DNA of 64,000 nt. Origin: Prevotella sp. (GTDB lineage Bacteria > Bacteroidota > Bacteroidia > Bacteroidales > Bacteroidaceae). How positions within the stretch are numbered: the stretch's first letter is position 1; every line of letters starts with the position of its first letter. Positions 16,940 to 25,590 of this stretch are shown one piece after another. The position numbers and the translations under genes are program-made. The DNA is taken from NCBI GenBank assembly GCA_017477435.1, contig JAFUVV010000024.1, positions 1 through 64,000 of the forward strand, read 5' to 3'. The notes beneath the pieces are model-generated. The model saw nothing but the letters and a program-made list of their open reading frames with translations. It was not told the DNA's origin and made no database searches.

Positions 16940-17836
16940 TTATTTCTTTCTTGTCACCAGCCATGCTCCGAGTAGCACCAGTATGGCTGCCACGGGCTTG
17001 TCCCACGTGAGTATGTCCTGCCCGATGGCTATTGCCACGAGCGAGGCCACGACGGGCTGCAGGTTGGTGTAGACGCTCACGGTGGTGGCTTGCAGGTATT
17101 TCATGGCGTAGGGAATCATGAAGTAGCCCAGCACGGTGGCGAAGACGACGATGAATGCCATGAGTGCTATGCCTTCCATCGATGCCGAGGAGAGCGGGCT
17201 GGAAAACAGTGCTGTCTGTGGAAACTCCTTCCACGCAAAGGGCAGCACGGCGATGGTAGACACGAGGAACACCCACTTCATCTGTGTGACGGGACTGTAT
17301 TTCTCCGACACTTTTCGCGTGATTATCAGGTAGACGGCCCACGTGAGGAGGCTCATCAGTGCCAGGAAGATGCCCAGCAGGTCGTTCTTCCCTGCCTCCG
17401 ACTGCCACTTGAGCACCACCATGAGGGCTGCTCCGGCGATGCCGAGCACTACTCCTAGCAGCTTCGTGGCCGATGCCTTCTCTCCGAGGATGGGCACGGC
17501 GAGGATGAGCACGGCGATGGGGGTGAGCGTGGCGATGAGGGAGTAGTAGACGGGGCTTGTGTAGTTGAGCGACCAGGCGGTGAGTGTCTGCGATATGACA
17601 AACCCCAACAGGCCGCCGAGGATGATCACGAGCAGGTCTTTGCGCTCTACCTTCTCCTTCGGGAGAAACATTGCGATGGCCCAGAATATCAGTGCTGCGC
17701 CGATGCAGCGCATAGCCATGTAGGTCATCGGTGTGACCCACTTGTCGAGCAACAGTTTCGTGGCCGGCACGCCAAGGCCGAAGATCACGTTTGCAACGAT
17801 GATGGCAACGTGGCCGTTTATGCTTTTGTCTTTCAT
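16940..17836 (-). CDS. EamA-family transporter
   Basis: 298 residues with about ten hydrophobic segments in two homologous five-helix halves, as in the drug/metabolite exporter superfamily. Segments such as NVIFGLGVPATKLLLDKWVTP, AMRCIGAALIFWAI and a second-half VYTNLQPVVASLVAIAIGQD are typical. The C-terminus ends in basic TRKK. The substrate cannot be read. It probably exports a small metabolite across the inner membrane. Confidence 0.88.
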   Translation of the reverse strand: MKDKSINGHVAIIVANVIFGLGVPATKLLLDKWVTPMTYMAMRCIGAALIFWAIAMFLPKEKVERKDLLVIILGGLLGFVISQTLTAWSLNYTSPVYYSLIATLTPIAVLILAVPILGEKASATKLLGVVLGIAGAALMVVLKWQSEAGKNDLLGIFLALMSLLTWAVYLIITRKVSEKYSPVTQMKWVFLVSTIAVLPFAWKEFPQTALFSSPLSSASMEGIALMAFIVVFATVLGYFMIPYAMKYLQATTVSVYTNLQPVVASLVAIAIGQDILTWDKPVAAILVLLGAWLVTRKK

Positions 17837-17988
17837 CTTTTTATATAATGTTCGTATCGGGAGGCAAAAGTAGCTATTTTATTCCGCATTTCAGAGAAGA
17901 ATATGGTTTTTTTGCGATGAAACAGACTTTTTATCCTGTGGCTGCCAGAGGAAAGCCGCTGCAGGACTGGCAGTTTCGTTTGGCGGCA

Positions 17989-18071
17989 GTACATGGGCTT
18001 TGTACTCGGAGTACAAGAACCATGTACTTGGAGTACAACGGCCATGTACTTGGAGTGCAAAGCCTATGTAC
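17989..18071. repeat. 22-bp palindromic array, GTAC type, four units
   Basis: GTAC at 17989, 18011, 18033 (GTGC at 18055) and at 18002, 18024, 18046, 18068, with exact 22-base spacing. The centre orientation changes inside the array: unit one reads as TGGGCTT, later units as its complement. It sits between the divergent EamA and VTC genes. The rest of the 17837-18226 gap is AT-rich with one promoter. Confidence 0.9.
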
Positions 18072-18203
18072 TGCGTCTGAACCTTGGAGTTTACACTTGC
18101 AGATGACTGCACAATGGCGGACAGAATGTGTCGTTTTTATTACAATTTGTGGGTTAAAAAGCTGTTTTTACTGATTTTTTTGTGTTTTAAGAACAAAAAA
18201 TGC

Positions 18204-18211
18204 TATATTTG
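18204..18211 (+). promoter_or_regulatory. -7 promoter box of the VTC cluster
   Basis: TATATTTG, only 15 bases before the ATG at 18227, implying a very short leader. Confidence 0.6.
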
Positions 18212-18226
18212 CCGTCGTAATCCTGT

Positions 18227-18988
18227 ATGAGTAAGATCGACTCCATTCTCAGCAGCTTTGCCCCTATTACTCTCGAGGAGATGAGCGGCATCAAGCTTAT
18301 GAATCGCATAGATACGAAATTCGTGACTACGCGCGAGAGGGTGGAGCAGTTGCTCCTGATGGCCCGGCAGGAGTATTACGCTCAGCAGACCGACGGTCAG
18401 CGGCTGTCGGGATACAGCACAATCTATTTCGACACTACCGACTACGACATGTTCTACGTCCACCAGACCGGCCACACCGGTCGGCAGAAGCTCCGCTTCC
18501 GTACCTACGACAGCTCTGGGCTGCAGTTCATGGAGGTGAAGACGAAGAACAACCACGGTCGGACGAAGAAGAAGCGCATGGCCGTGGAGGATATGTCGAT
18601 GGCCAGTGACGAGGAGCGCGAGTTTCTCCAGAAGCATCTGCGCTACGGCATCGCCACGCTCCGGCCGGCACTCAGCAACCACTTCGAGCGCATCACTCTC
18701 GTGAACCGCGGAAAGACGGAGCGGCTGACGATAGACCTCAACCTGCGCTTCAGCAATCTCGTGACTGGCGTCAGGCGCGACGTGGGCGACCTGGTGATCA
18801 TCGAGCTGAAGCGCGACGGCCACTGTCCCTCGCCGGTGCTCGACATGCTGCTCGACCTCAGAATCCATCCCCACGGCTTCAGCAAGTACTGCATGGGATC
18901 GGTCATGACAAACGACGGACTGCAGGTGAACCGCTTCAAGAGGAAGATAATCGAAGTGGAAGTGATGACCGGCTGCAGGCTGAGGTGA
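18227..18988 (+). CDS. VTC-domain polyphosphate polymerase-like protein
   Basis: 253 residues forming a single VTC tunnel domain, the fold that polymerises polyphosphate from ATP in the yeast VTC complex. Conserved basic and acidic strand ends are present: LMNRIDTKF near residue 24, RQKLRFRTY near 85, FMEVKTKNN near 102, VIIELKRDG near 191, and FSKYCMG near 222. No signal or membrane segment, so it is cytoplasmic. In Bacteroidota this gene is usually followed by a DUF4956 membrane protein, as here. Whether the bacterial protein makes polyphosphate is not established by sequence. Confidence 0.85.
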   Translation: MSKIDSILSSFAPITLEEMSGIKLMNRIDTKFVTTRERVEQLLLMARQEYYAQQTDGQRLSGYSTIYFDTTDYDMFYVHQTGHTGRQKLRFRTYDSSGLQFMEVKTKNNHGRTKKKRMAVEDMSMASDEEREFLQKHLRYGIATLRPALSNHFERITLVNRGKTERLTIDLNLRFSNLVTGVRRDVGDLVIIELKRDGHCPSPVLDMLLDLRIHPHGFSKYCMGSVMTNDGLQVNRFKRKIIEVEVMTGCRLR

Positions 18989-19066
18989 TGGGTGGCGGAT
19001 GAAAGCCAATGGGTGACGACTCTCGGATTAAGAAAATAAAAACAACCAAATAAAAAGCAACAGACA

Positions 19067-19744
19067 ATGTTTGAACTGACACTTTCATCTGATTTCGGCG
19101 GTATGCTGTTTCGGTTCTTTATCTGCTTGATAGTGAACTGGATAATTGTCGACCGGCTCTACTTCAGAAAGAGCCATCGGCGCGATTTCTATTTCACCTA
19201 CATGCTCATCTCCATCGCCATCTTCTTCCTCGTCTTCTTCATGATATTCGTGATGGAAGACATGAAAGGCAAGACGAGCATGGGTATCGGCATAGGCCTC
19301 TTCGGCATCTTCAGCATCATGCGATATCGCACCGACACCATGCCCGTGCGCGAAATGACATACCTCTTCGTGATCATCTGCCTCTCTGTAGTCAACGCCC
19401 TCGGCGCAACAATGTCGCTCGCCGAACTCCTGCTCACGAACATCATCGTCATTGCAGCCATCTGGCTCTTCGAACGTGTGCTGAAAACAGAGGCCACAAA
19501 GATAATACAATACGACCGCATAGCCCTGATAACCCCCGAGCGACGCAGCGAACTCATTGCCGACCTCGAGGAGCGCACAGGGCTGAAGATAGAAAAAGTG
19601 GAAGTGGGAGCAATCGACTTCCTGCGCGACATGGCAGTATTGAAAATCACCTACCAGGCCTCGGGCGACGAACTGACAAACACCGTCAACAACAAGATAA
19701 AACTCCAACGCGCCGACCTCTCCGAGGTGAACGACGAACTATAA
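19067..19744 (+). CDS. DUF4956 membrane protein
   Basis: 225 residues. Four hydrophobic segments fill residues 10-140 (FRFFICLIVNWIIVDRL, MLISIAIFFLVFFMIFVM, GIGIGLFGIFSIMRYRTD, YLFVIICLSVVNALGATMS), then an 80-residue soluble tail. The RYRTD-x-MPVREMTYLF loop is the family hallmark. It lies 78 bases after the VTC gene and 7 bases before the DUF2490 gene. By context it is the membrane partner of the VTC protein; its function is unknown. Confidence 0.85.
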   Translation: MFELTLSSDFGGMLFRFFICLIVNWIIVDRLYFRKSHRRDFYFTYMLISIAIFFLVFFMIFVMEDMKGKTSMGIGIGLFGIFSIMRYRTDTMPVREMTYLFVIICLSVVNALGATMSLAELLLTNIIVIAAIWLFERVLKTEATKIIQYDRIALITPERRSELIADLEERTGLKIEKVEVGAIDFLRDMAVLKITYQASGDELTNTVNNKIKLQRADLSEVNDEL

Positions 19745-19751
19745 TCGCAAA

Positions 19752-20480
19752 ATGAAAAAGACAATCATAACTCTCATGCTCCTCTGCCCGCTGCTGGCAC
19801 ATGCACAGAGCGACGACTTCGGTATATGGACAACCGTAAACGTAGAGAAGAAAATAGACAAGAAATGGAGTGCGAAGGGAGAAGTGGAGTTCCGCTCCCG
19901 CAACAACTCACGCACTGCCGACTGCTGGAACTTTGAGGCAGACATCAACTATAAGCCGGTGAAATGGCTCAAAGTGGCGCTGGGGTATATGTACATGATC
20001 GACAACGAGCCCGAAAAACTCAGCTACAACGACGACGGCGGCTACAACAACTGGCGACCATCGTGCTGGGCAAGCAGCCACCGAGTGCTCGTAAACGTCA
20101 CCGGAAGCAAGAAGTTCGGACGAATAGAACTCTCGCTCAGAGAACGGTGGCAATACACATATCGCCCTGAGAAGATGACCACACGCTACGACTTCGACAA
20201 CGCAAAATGGGAAGACACACCCATAAAGGGCAAAGGCAAGCACCTCATGCGATCACGGCTGACGGCAGAGTACGACATCCCAAAGTGTAAAATCCGGCCA
20301 TATGCAAGCGTAGAAGTATTCAACGACTCCAAACTGGATAAAGTGAGATACACCGTCGGAGCAGAATATAAAATAAAGAAAATCCATACCTTCGACGTCT
20401 TCTATCGCTACCAACAGATAATCAACGACGACACACCAAACAGACACATCCTCGGACTGGGGTATAAATACAAATTCTGA
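19752..20480 (+). CDS. DUF2490 outer-membrane protein
   Basis: 242 residues with signal peptide MKKTIITLMLLCPLLAHAQ. The mature part alternates polar and hydrophobic residues in beta-hairpins and ends with a C-terminal aromatic (GLGYKYKF), as in outer-membrane barrels. The opening DFGIWTTVNVEKKIDKKWS matches DUF2490 members. Its stop overlaps the next ATG by one base (TGATG), indicating coupled translation with the Cthe_2159-like gene. Confidence 0.8.
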   Translation: MKKTIITLMLLCPLLAHAQSDDFGIWTTVNVEKKIDKKWSAKGEVEFRSRNNSRTADCWNFEADINYKPVKWLKVALGYMYMIDNEPEKLSYNDDGGYNNWRPSCWASSHRVLVNVTGSKKFGRIELSLRERWQYTYRPEKMTTRYDFDNAKWEDTPIKGKGKHLMRSRLTAEYDIPKCKIRPYASVEVFNDSKLDKVRYTVGAEYKIKKIHTFDVFYRYQQIINDDTPNRHILGLGYKYKF

Positions 20481-21661
20481 TGAAACATACTAAGCTATAT
20501 ATCATGCTCCTCGCCTTCTCCTTGGCAGGATGCATAAGCGACGACTCCGACCTCATGCCAGTAATAGAAGAGTGGGAAAACGTCGACGTAGAGGAAATCA
20601 GCCTCGACTACTCCGACCTCGCAGAGCCCGCAGAGACAATCGACCCCAGCGACGACGACTACACGGAAAACAACCAGTTCACCCACAAGGTCGACGTCGT
20701 CTTCAATGGCACGACAGCCATGGTGAGCGGCGACCTCGACGACATCGACGTGCTGATCAGCGGAGCCCACGTGACAATCGACTCCTACACAAGCGAAGTG
20801 GAGTACATCGTAAGCGGAACATCCACCGACGGAGGACTCAAAATCTACAGCACAAACAAGTACCTCCTCACCCTCAACGGCGTCACCCTGACCAATCCCA
20901 CCGGTGCCGCCATCAACAATCAGTCGAGCAAGCACCTCTACCTGCAGCTCGCTCCCGGAACCGTAAACTCACTCACCGACGGCAACAACTACTCCACCAC
21001 TAACACCGAAGACGAGAAAGGCGCCTTCTTCAGCGAAGGACAGATCGTCGTCAGCGGCTCAGGAACGCTCAATGTCAACGGACATCACCGCCACGCCATA
21101 GCCTCCGACGACTACATCATCTTCCGTCCAGGCAGCAAGATATACGCCACCACCACCGCCGGACACGGCATTAAGGCAAACGACGGCATCGACATACGCG
21201 GCAGTGTGATAAACGTTGAGGTCAGCGGCACGGCATCCAAGGGCATCAACTCCGAAGCATTCGTCAACGTCAGCGGCGGACGCACCACCATCATCACCAC
21301 CGGTCAGAGCCTGATCGAAGAAGGCGACACAAGCACATGCGCCGCAGTGAAATGCGACAGCACATTCACCATGACAGCCGGCACCCTCTGCATGAAGAGC
21401 ACAGGCATGGGAGGCAAGTGCATCAACGCCACAAAGACCATCACCATCAGCGGCGGACAACTCTCTGCCGTGGCACTAGGAGAGAAAGCCCTCGGCGCTC
21501 CGAAAGCGCTGAAATGCGACGAAGATATCATCATAAGCGGAGGACGCATCTTCAGTTATAGCGCCAACTCAAAAGCCGTTGACGCCGACCGGGAACTCAT
21601 CGTCAGCCCAGGATGGCAGACATATAAACGCACATCACGCTGGATGATACTGCAATATTAG
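20480..21661 (+). CDS. Cthe_2159-like carbohydrate-binding beta-helix lipoprotein
   Basis: 393 residues. The N-terminus MKHTKLYIMLLAFSLAGC is a lipoprotein signal with the lipobox Cys at residue 18, followed by an acidic tether (ISDDSDLMPVIEE). The rest resembles the Cthe_2159 family (PF14262): a right-handed beta-helix whose rungs read like TITISGGQL. The founder binds acidic plant polysaccharide. The protein is probably anchored at the outer membrane. Translation is coupled to the DUF2490 gene upstream, making it the last gene of the VTC cluster. Confidence 0.83.
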   Translation: MKHTKLYIMLLAFSLAGCISDDSDLMPVIEEWENVDVEEISLDYSDLAEPAETIDPSDDDYTENNQFTHKVDVVFNGTTAMVSGDLDDIDVLISGAHVTIDSYTSEVEYIVSGTSTDGGLKIYSTNKYLLTLNGVTLTNPTGAAINNQSSKHLYLQLAPGTVNSLTDGNNYSTTNTEDEKGAFFSEGQIVVSGSGTLNVNGHHRHAIASDDYIIFRPGSKIYATTTAGHGIKANDGIDIRGSVINVEVSGTASKGINSEAFVNVSGGRTTIITTGQSLIEEGDTSTCAAVKCDSTFTMTAGTLCMKSTGMGGKCINATKTITISGGQLSAVALGEKALGAPKALKCDEDIIISGGRIFSYSANSKAVDADRELIVSPGWQTYKRTSRWMILQY

Positions 21662-21687
21662 CCGCTACGTCGGTTTCGCTTAAAAAA

Positions 21688-21726
21688 CTCGCCTGCTTGC
21701 TGATTTTTTTTCCGCAGCCAGGCGAG
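21688..21726. terminator. Hairpin after the VTC cluster
   Basis: CTCGCCTG (21688-21695) pairs with CAGGCGAG (21719-21726). A T8 run sits in the loop rather than after the stem. Probably a terminator or attenuator before the next promoter at 21734. Confidence 0.5.
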
Positions 21727-21733
21727 TAACCGT

Positions 21734-21741
21734 ATATTTGC
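21734..21741 (+). promoter_or_regulatory. -7 promoter box of the small-protein/beta-helix pair
   Basis: TATATTTG, 32 bases before the ATG at 21773. Confidence 0.65.
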
Positions 21742-21772
21742 ATTTGAATCAACATCTATAAATGGAAAGAAA

Positions 21773-22180
21773 ATGAAGAAGATAATTCTGATCATCACGG
21801 CAGTAGTATGTTCCATGAACGTCGCAGCCGACGGCTTCGAATACAACTACCTCGCCTTCACCCGTAGCAACGGCGTCGACCAGACCGTCTCGGTCGGCGA
21901 CCTGAAGATTGTGTTCCAGGAGGGACAACTCGTCTGCACAAATGCCGACGGCACCACCTCCTTCCCTCTCAGCGACCTCACAAAGATGTACTTCACCGAC
22001 GAGCCCACCGGCATCGACGAGGTGACAGCCGGCAACAGCCGCTCCACCGTGGAAGTCTTTTCGCTCTCGGGCATCGCCTTCGGCACCTTCGCTGACATCG
22101 ACAGCGCAAAAAGCCGACTGAAAGCAGGCGTATATGTGATAAAACAAGGAAACAAGACTACTAAAATAGCAATAAAATGA
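21773..22180 (+). CDS. Small secreted protein with sorting-like tail (pair partner 1)
   Basis: 135 residues. Signal peptide to about residue 19 (SMNVAADG). A short beta domain ends in LSDLTKMYFTDEPTGID. The C-terminal 50 residues, ending GVYVIKQGNKTTKIAIK, look like the tail found on many secreted Bacteroidales proteins, possibly a type IX secretion signal. A paralogue lies at 50561-50962 in the same arrangement. Its stop overlaps the start of the beta-helix gene by four bases (ATGA). Confidence 0.75.
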   Translation: MKKIILIITAVVCSMNVAADGFEYNYLAFTRSNGVDQTVSVGDLKIVFQEGQLVCTNADGTTSFPLSDLTKMYFTDEPTGIDEVTAGNSRSTVEVFSLSGIAFGTFADIDSAKSRLKAGVYVIKQGNKTTKIAIK

Positions 22181-24375
22181 AGAAATACATAGCTCTCGTG
22201 GCTGCACTCTTCGCCATGCACACCGCCGTGGCACAGACGCTCAACGTCGTCGTCGGCGAAGTGACATACCAAGTGCCAGCCTCACAAGCCGGCGATATGA
22301 CATACACCGACGGCACCACCCTCACCATCATGGGTAAGACATTCAAAATAAGCGATATAGATAATATGTATGTCGACGCAACAGCCGTGACCGACAACAC
22401 CGTCGCCGTCAGCTACTCCGGCTCTGCGGCCGCCGTCACCGTGGCAGGCAACGTGATGAAAAACCTCGATGTCGTGGCCGTGGGAGCCGACGTGAGCATC
22501 GTGCAAGGTGCGGCACAGGCCGACGAGATAACCTACACCCTCTCCGGCACCACCACTGATGGGTCGTTCTACATGGACGGAGAACTCAAAGCATCGTTCA
22601 TCCTCAACGGCCTCAGCCTCACCAATGCCGACGGCTATGCCATCCGCATCGACGACGGTAAGCGCATCAGCATCACCCTCGCCGACGGCACTGTCAACAC
22701 CCTCGCCGACGGCACCAGCGGCGACCAGAAAGGATGCCTCATGGTGAACGGTCACACCGAGTTCAAAGGCGGCGGCACACTCAACATCACCGGCAACACC
22801 AAGCACGCCTTCTGGGGCGACGAATACGTCGAGGTGAAAAAGACCGTCGGCACCATCAACGTGCTCAAGAGCGTAGGCGACGCCTTCAACGTGAACCAAT
22901 ACTTCCAGATGAACGGCGGCACCATAGAACTGAAGAACATCGGCGACGATGGAATAGCCGTGGCGATGGACGGGAAAGGAGATGCCGACGACGGCAAAGT
23001 CATCATCCGTGGCGGTACGCTCACAGCCACCGTCACCGCAGTAGGCGCCAAAGCCATAAAGTGCGACTCCACACTCCTCATCTCCGGAGGCACCATCACC
23101 CTCGCTGCCAACGGAGCCCCCGACACCTCCGACGCCACCGACATAGCCTACGCAGCATGCCTTAAGAGCGGCATCGGCATAGAAATAACCGGCGGCGAGA
23201 TGAACCTCTCAGCCTCAGGAGCAGGAAGCCGCGTAGTGAATAGCGACGGCTACCTCACTATCTCCGGCGGCACCATCATTGCCAAGTCCACAGGCACCTA
23301 CTACGGCAGCGGAGCCTCACTGCGCAAGGCCGGCGGACTGAAAGCCGACCTCGAAGTGACCATCAGCGATGCCGCCGACATCACCGTCACCACCACCGGC
23401 GCCGGAAGCAAAGGAATAAAAGCCGACGGACGACTCACCATCAGCGGAGGCAAAGTCAGCACCACCACCTCAGGAGGCTACTGCGGAAGCGGAACCTACC
23501 TCTCAGGATGCGCAGGACTCAAAGGTGGATCAATCCTCATCAGCGGCGGAACCACACAGACCGTCAGCAGCGGACAAGGCGGAAAAGGCATCTCCTCAGA
23601 TACCACCCTCGAGATAACCGACGGCACCGTGACAGCCACCGTCACCGGCACCAACTACAACAAAGGCGGCACCTACTCCAAAGCAGCCAAAGGAATCAAA
23701 GCCGACACCAGCATCACCATCAGCGGCGGCACCATAAAGGCAGAGTCAGACTATCATGAGTCCATCGAAAGCAAAGGCACCCTTACCGTCAGCGGCGGCA
23801 CCGTCACAGGCATCTCACACTCCGACGACGGCATCAACTGCACCAACGACATCACCATCTCCGGCGGCACCGTCTATGCCATCGCCACAGGCACCAAGGC
23901 AACATCCTCCGGCGGAGGCGGCGGCTGGGGACCAGGCGGCGGAGGAGGTGGCAATAAGACCGGCGACGGACTCGACGCCAACGGCAACATACGCATCTCA
24001 GGCGGCACAGTAGTGGCCTATGGGACAAAGTCACCCGAATGCGGACTCGATGCCAACGAAGAAGGAGGGAAGACCGTATACTTCACCGGCGGCCAGGTAT
24101 TTGGCATCGGAGGCAACAACTCCCATCCCACAACGTCGCAGTCCACACAGCCCTACATCACCACCAGCGGCACAGCCAGCGCCGGCAGCACCGTCACACT
24201 CAAGAACGGAACCACCACGCTGGCCACATTCACCATGCCAGCCTATTCCTACTCCAACGGCAACATCATCGCCACAGCACCCGGAATGATATCCGGCACT
24301 ACATACACCATCACACTCGGCAGCACATCGAAGACCGCCAAGGCAACGCAATATGGCTCCGGAGGAATGTGGTAA
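22177..24375 (+). CDS. Large Cthe_2159-like beta-helix protein (pair partner 2)
   Basis: 732 residues. Signal peptide MKKYIALVAALFAMHTAVAQ. Residues 20-70 repeat the domain of the small partner (GEVTYQV ... FKISDIDNMYVDA). Residues 75-600 form a long series of beta-helix rungs with the core word ITISGGT. A Gly-rich segment SSGGGGGWGPGGGGGG near residue 575 interrupts the last rungs. The end (QYGSGGMW) carries no obvious anchor. It is translated in overlap with the small protein. A shorter paralogue is at 50959-52422. Likely a surface or extracellular polysaccharide-binding protein; enzymatic activity is not excluded. Confidence 0.83.
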   Translation: MKKYIALVAALFAMHTAVAQTLNVVVGEVTYQVPASQAGDMTYTDGTTLTIMGKTFKISDIDNMYVDATAVTDNTVAVSYSGSAAAVTVAGNVMKNLDVVAVGADVSIVQGAAQADEITYTLSGTTTDGSFYMDGELKASFILNGLSLTNADGYAIRIDDGKRISITLADGTVNTLADGTSGDQKGCLMVNGHTEFKGGGTLNITGNTKHAFWGDEYVEVKKTVGTINVLKSVGDAFNVNQYFQMNGGTIELKNIGDDGIAVAMDGKGDADDGKVIIRGGTLTATVTAVGAKAIKCDSTLLISGGTITLAANGAPDTSDATDIAYAACLKSGIGIEITGGEMNLSASGAGSRVVNSDGYLTISGGTIIAKSTGTYYGSGASLRKAGGLKADLEVTISDAADITVTTTGAGSKGIKADGRLTISGGKVSTTTSGGYCGSGTYLSGCAGLKGGSILISGGTTQTVSSGQGGKGISSDTTLEITDGTVTATVTGTNYNKGGTYSKAAKGIKADTSITISGGTIKAESDYHESIESKGTLTVSGGTVTGISHSDDGINCTNDITISGGTVYAIATGTKATSSGGGGGWGPGGGGGGNKTGDGLDANGNIRISGGTVVAYGTKSPECGLDANEEGGKTVYFTGGQVFGIGGNNSHPTTSQSTQPYITTSGTASAGSTVTLKNGTTTLATFTMPAYSYSNGNIIATAPGMISGTTYTITLGSTSKTAKATQYGSGGMW

Positions 24376-24423
24376 GCTAAAAGGTAGAAGGTTAAAAGTA
24401 AAAAGATTAAAGGTAAAAAGCAA

Positions 24424-24486
24424 TGTTCTCGTAAACGTTAACTTTATCGTTAATTCGTCTTTCGTTATTGTTATCGTTATTCGTTA
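24424..24486. repeat. CGTTATCGTTAACG word repeat
   Basis: Imperfect runs of CGTTA, ATCG and TTAACG. The same words fill 25098-25165 (inside the response-regulator gene), 25560-25583 and 52424-52506. Confidence 0.6.
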
Positions 24487-24493
24487 TCATTAA

Positions 24494-24535
24494 AAAACAG
24501 CCTCCGCAGAACCAAATTGCTGCGGGGGCTGTTTT
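24494..24535. terminator. Terminator after the beta-helix gene
   Basis: AAAACAGCCTCCGCAG (24494-24509) pairs with CTGCGGGGGCTGTTTT (24520-24535); A-rich on the left and TTTTCCTTT on the right, so it can act in both directions. Confidence 0.85.
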
Positions 24536-24569
24536 CCTTTGACGCCACTGCCGGCCACAATCGCCGTCA

Positions 24570-24652
24570 GTACAAAGCCCATGTACCCGGAGTCGGGCAT
24601 TCATGTACTCGGAGTCGGGCGTTCATGTACTCGGAGTACAAAGCCCATGTAC
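24570..24652. repeat. 22-bp palindromic array, GTAC type, four units
   Basis: First arms at 24570, 24592, 24614, 24636 (the middle two read GTCG); second arms GTAC at 24583, 24605, 24627, 24649. Exact 22-base period. It reads as the complement of the usual centre (AAGCCCA). It lies between the convergent beta-helix and response-regulator genes. Confidence 0.9.
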
Positions 24653-24665
24653 TGCCCCATGCCAG

Positions 24666-25547
24666 CTATTTGCTCAGTGTATGGCTGTCGAGGTAGCGGC
24701 GGAGGGCGTCGCGGTAGAGGTCACCGATGGGAAGGTATTCCTTGTCAAGTAGGACGACGCGGTTCTTGTTCACCTCAGTGATGGCGTTCAGGTTGACTAT
24801 CGTTGAGCGGTGTATGCGCATGAATCCTCCGTGTCCTTCTGGCGAGGCGAGGTGCTCTTCCATCTTCCTCATGCTGACGAGCACGGTGAGTGGGCGCTGG
24901 CCGTCGATGAAGTGGATTTTCACATATTCGCTGAGGCCTTCTATGTAGAGAATGTTGTCAATGGCGATGCGCACGAGCCGATGTTCGGTCTTGACGAAGA
25001 GAGAGGAGCCCTCCCTGTTGCTTTTTTCGCATACGCTCAACAACTCGTCCCTACTTTGCTCTGCTTGGAATAGCGACCGTTGGTTCCCCTGGAGAGGGTC
25101 TTCGTTATCGTTATCGTTAACGTTCCCGTTTTCGTTAGCGTTATCGTTAACGTTATCGTATATCGTCATTGTCTTTTCGTACTCTTTCTTCACCTTCAGT
25201 GCTGCGGTGTAGAACTCATCGAAGCTGAAGGGCTTGAGCAGATAGTCTACGGCAGAGACTTTGTATCCTTCAATGGCATACTCGGAGTAGGCCGTAGTGA
25301 GTACGATTATAGGTGGATTGCTGAGTGTGCGGATGAACTGCAGTCCGTTGAGGTCGGGCATGTTGATGTCGATGAAGATGGCTGCGATGGGCGTCGTCTC
25401 CATTATCTGTTGTGCGTCGAGGGCGCTGTGACACTGCGCGCAGAGCTGCAGGAACGGTACTTTCTCAATGTATGTGGCGAGCTGCTGCAGTGCGAGAGGC
25501 TCGTCGTCGATGGCTAAGACGGGAAGCTTATTTAGTTCAGAGTTCAT
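24666..25547 (-). CDS. LytTR-family response regulator with a repeat-derived linker
   Basis: 293 residues. Receiver domain residues 8-120 with acidic pocket DDE near 14-16, phosphoacceptor D60 in IFIDINMP, and K105 in LLKPF. DNA-binding LytTR domain residues 182-290 (FVKTEHRLVRIAIDNILYIEGLSEYVKIHF ... FMRIHRSTIVNLNAI). Between them, residues 127-178 are a low-complexity Asn/Asp stretch followed by PLQGNQRSLFQ. The DNA for this is the CGTTATCG word repeat plus a TTCCCCTGGAGAGGG palindrome seen between genes elsewhere. The first five residues (MNSEL) are also coded by a duplicated TTCAGAGTTCAT word. Probable partner of the kinase 43 bases upstream. Confidence 0.92.
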   Translation of the reverse strand: MNSELNKLPVLAIDDEPLALQQLATYIEKVPFLQLCAQCHSALDAQQIMETTPIAAIFIDINMPDLNGLQFIRTLSNPPIIVLTTAYSEYAIEGYKVSAVDYLLKPFSFDEFYTAALKVKKEYEKTMTIYDNVNDNANENGNVNDNDNEDPLQGNQRSLFQAEQSRDELLSVCEKSNREGSSLFVKTEHRLVRIAIDNILYIEGLSEYVKIHFIDGQRPLTVLVSMRKMEEHLASPEGHGGFMRIHRSTIVNLNAITEVNKNRVVLLDKEYLPIGDLYRDALRRYLDSHTLSK

Positions 25548-25590
25548 AGTTCAGAGTTCATAATTAACGATAACGAAAAACGAAGTGGGG

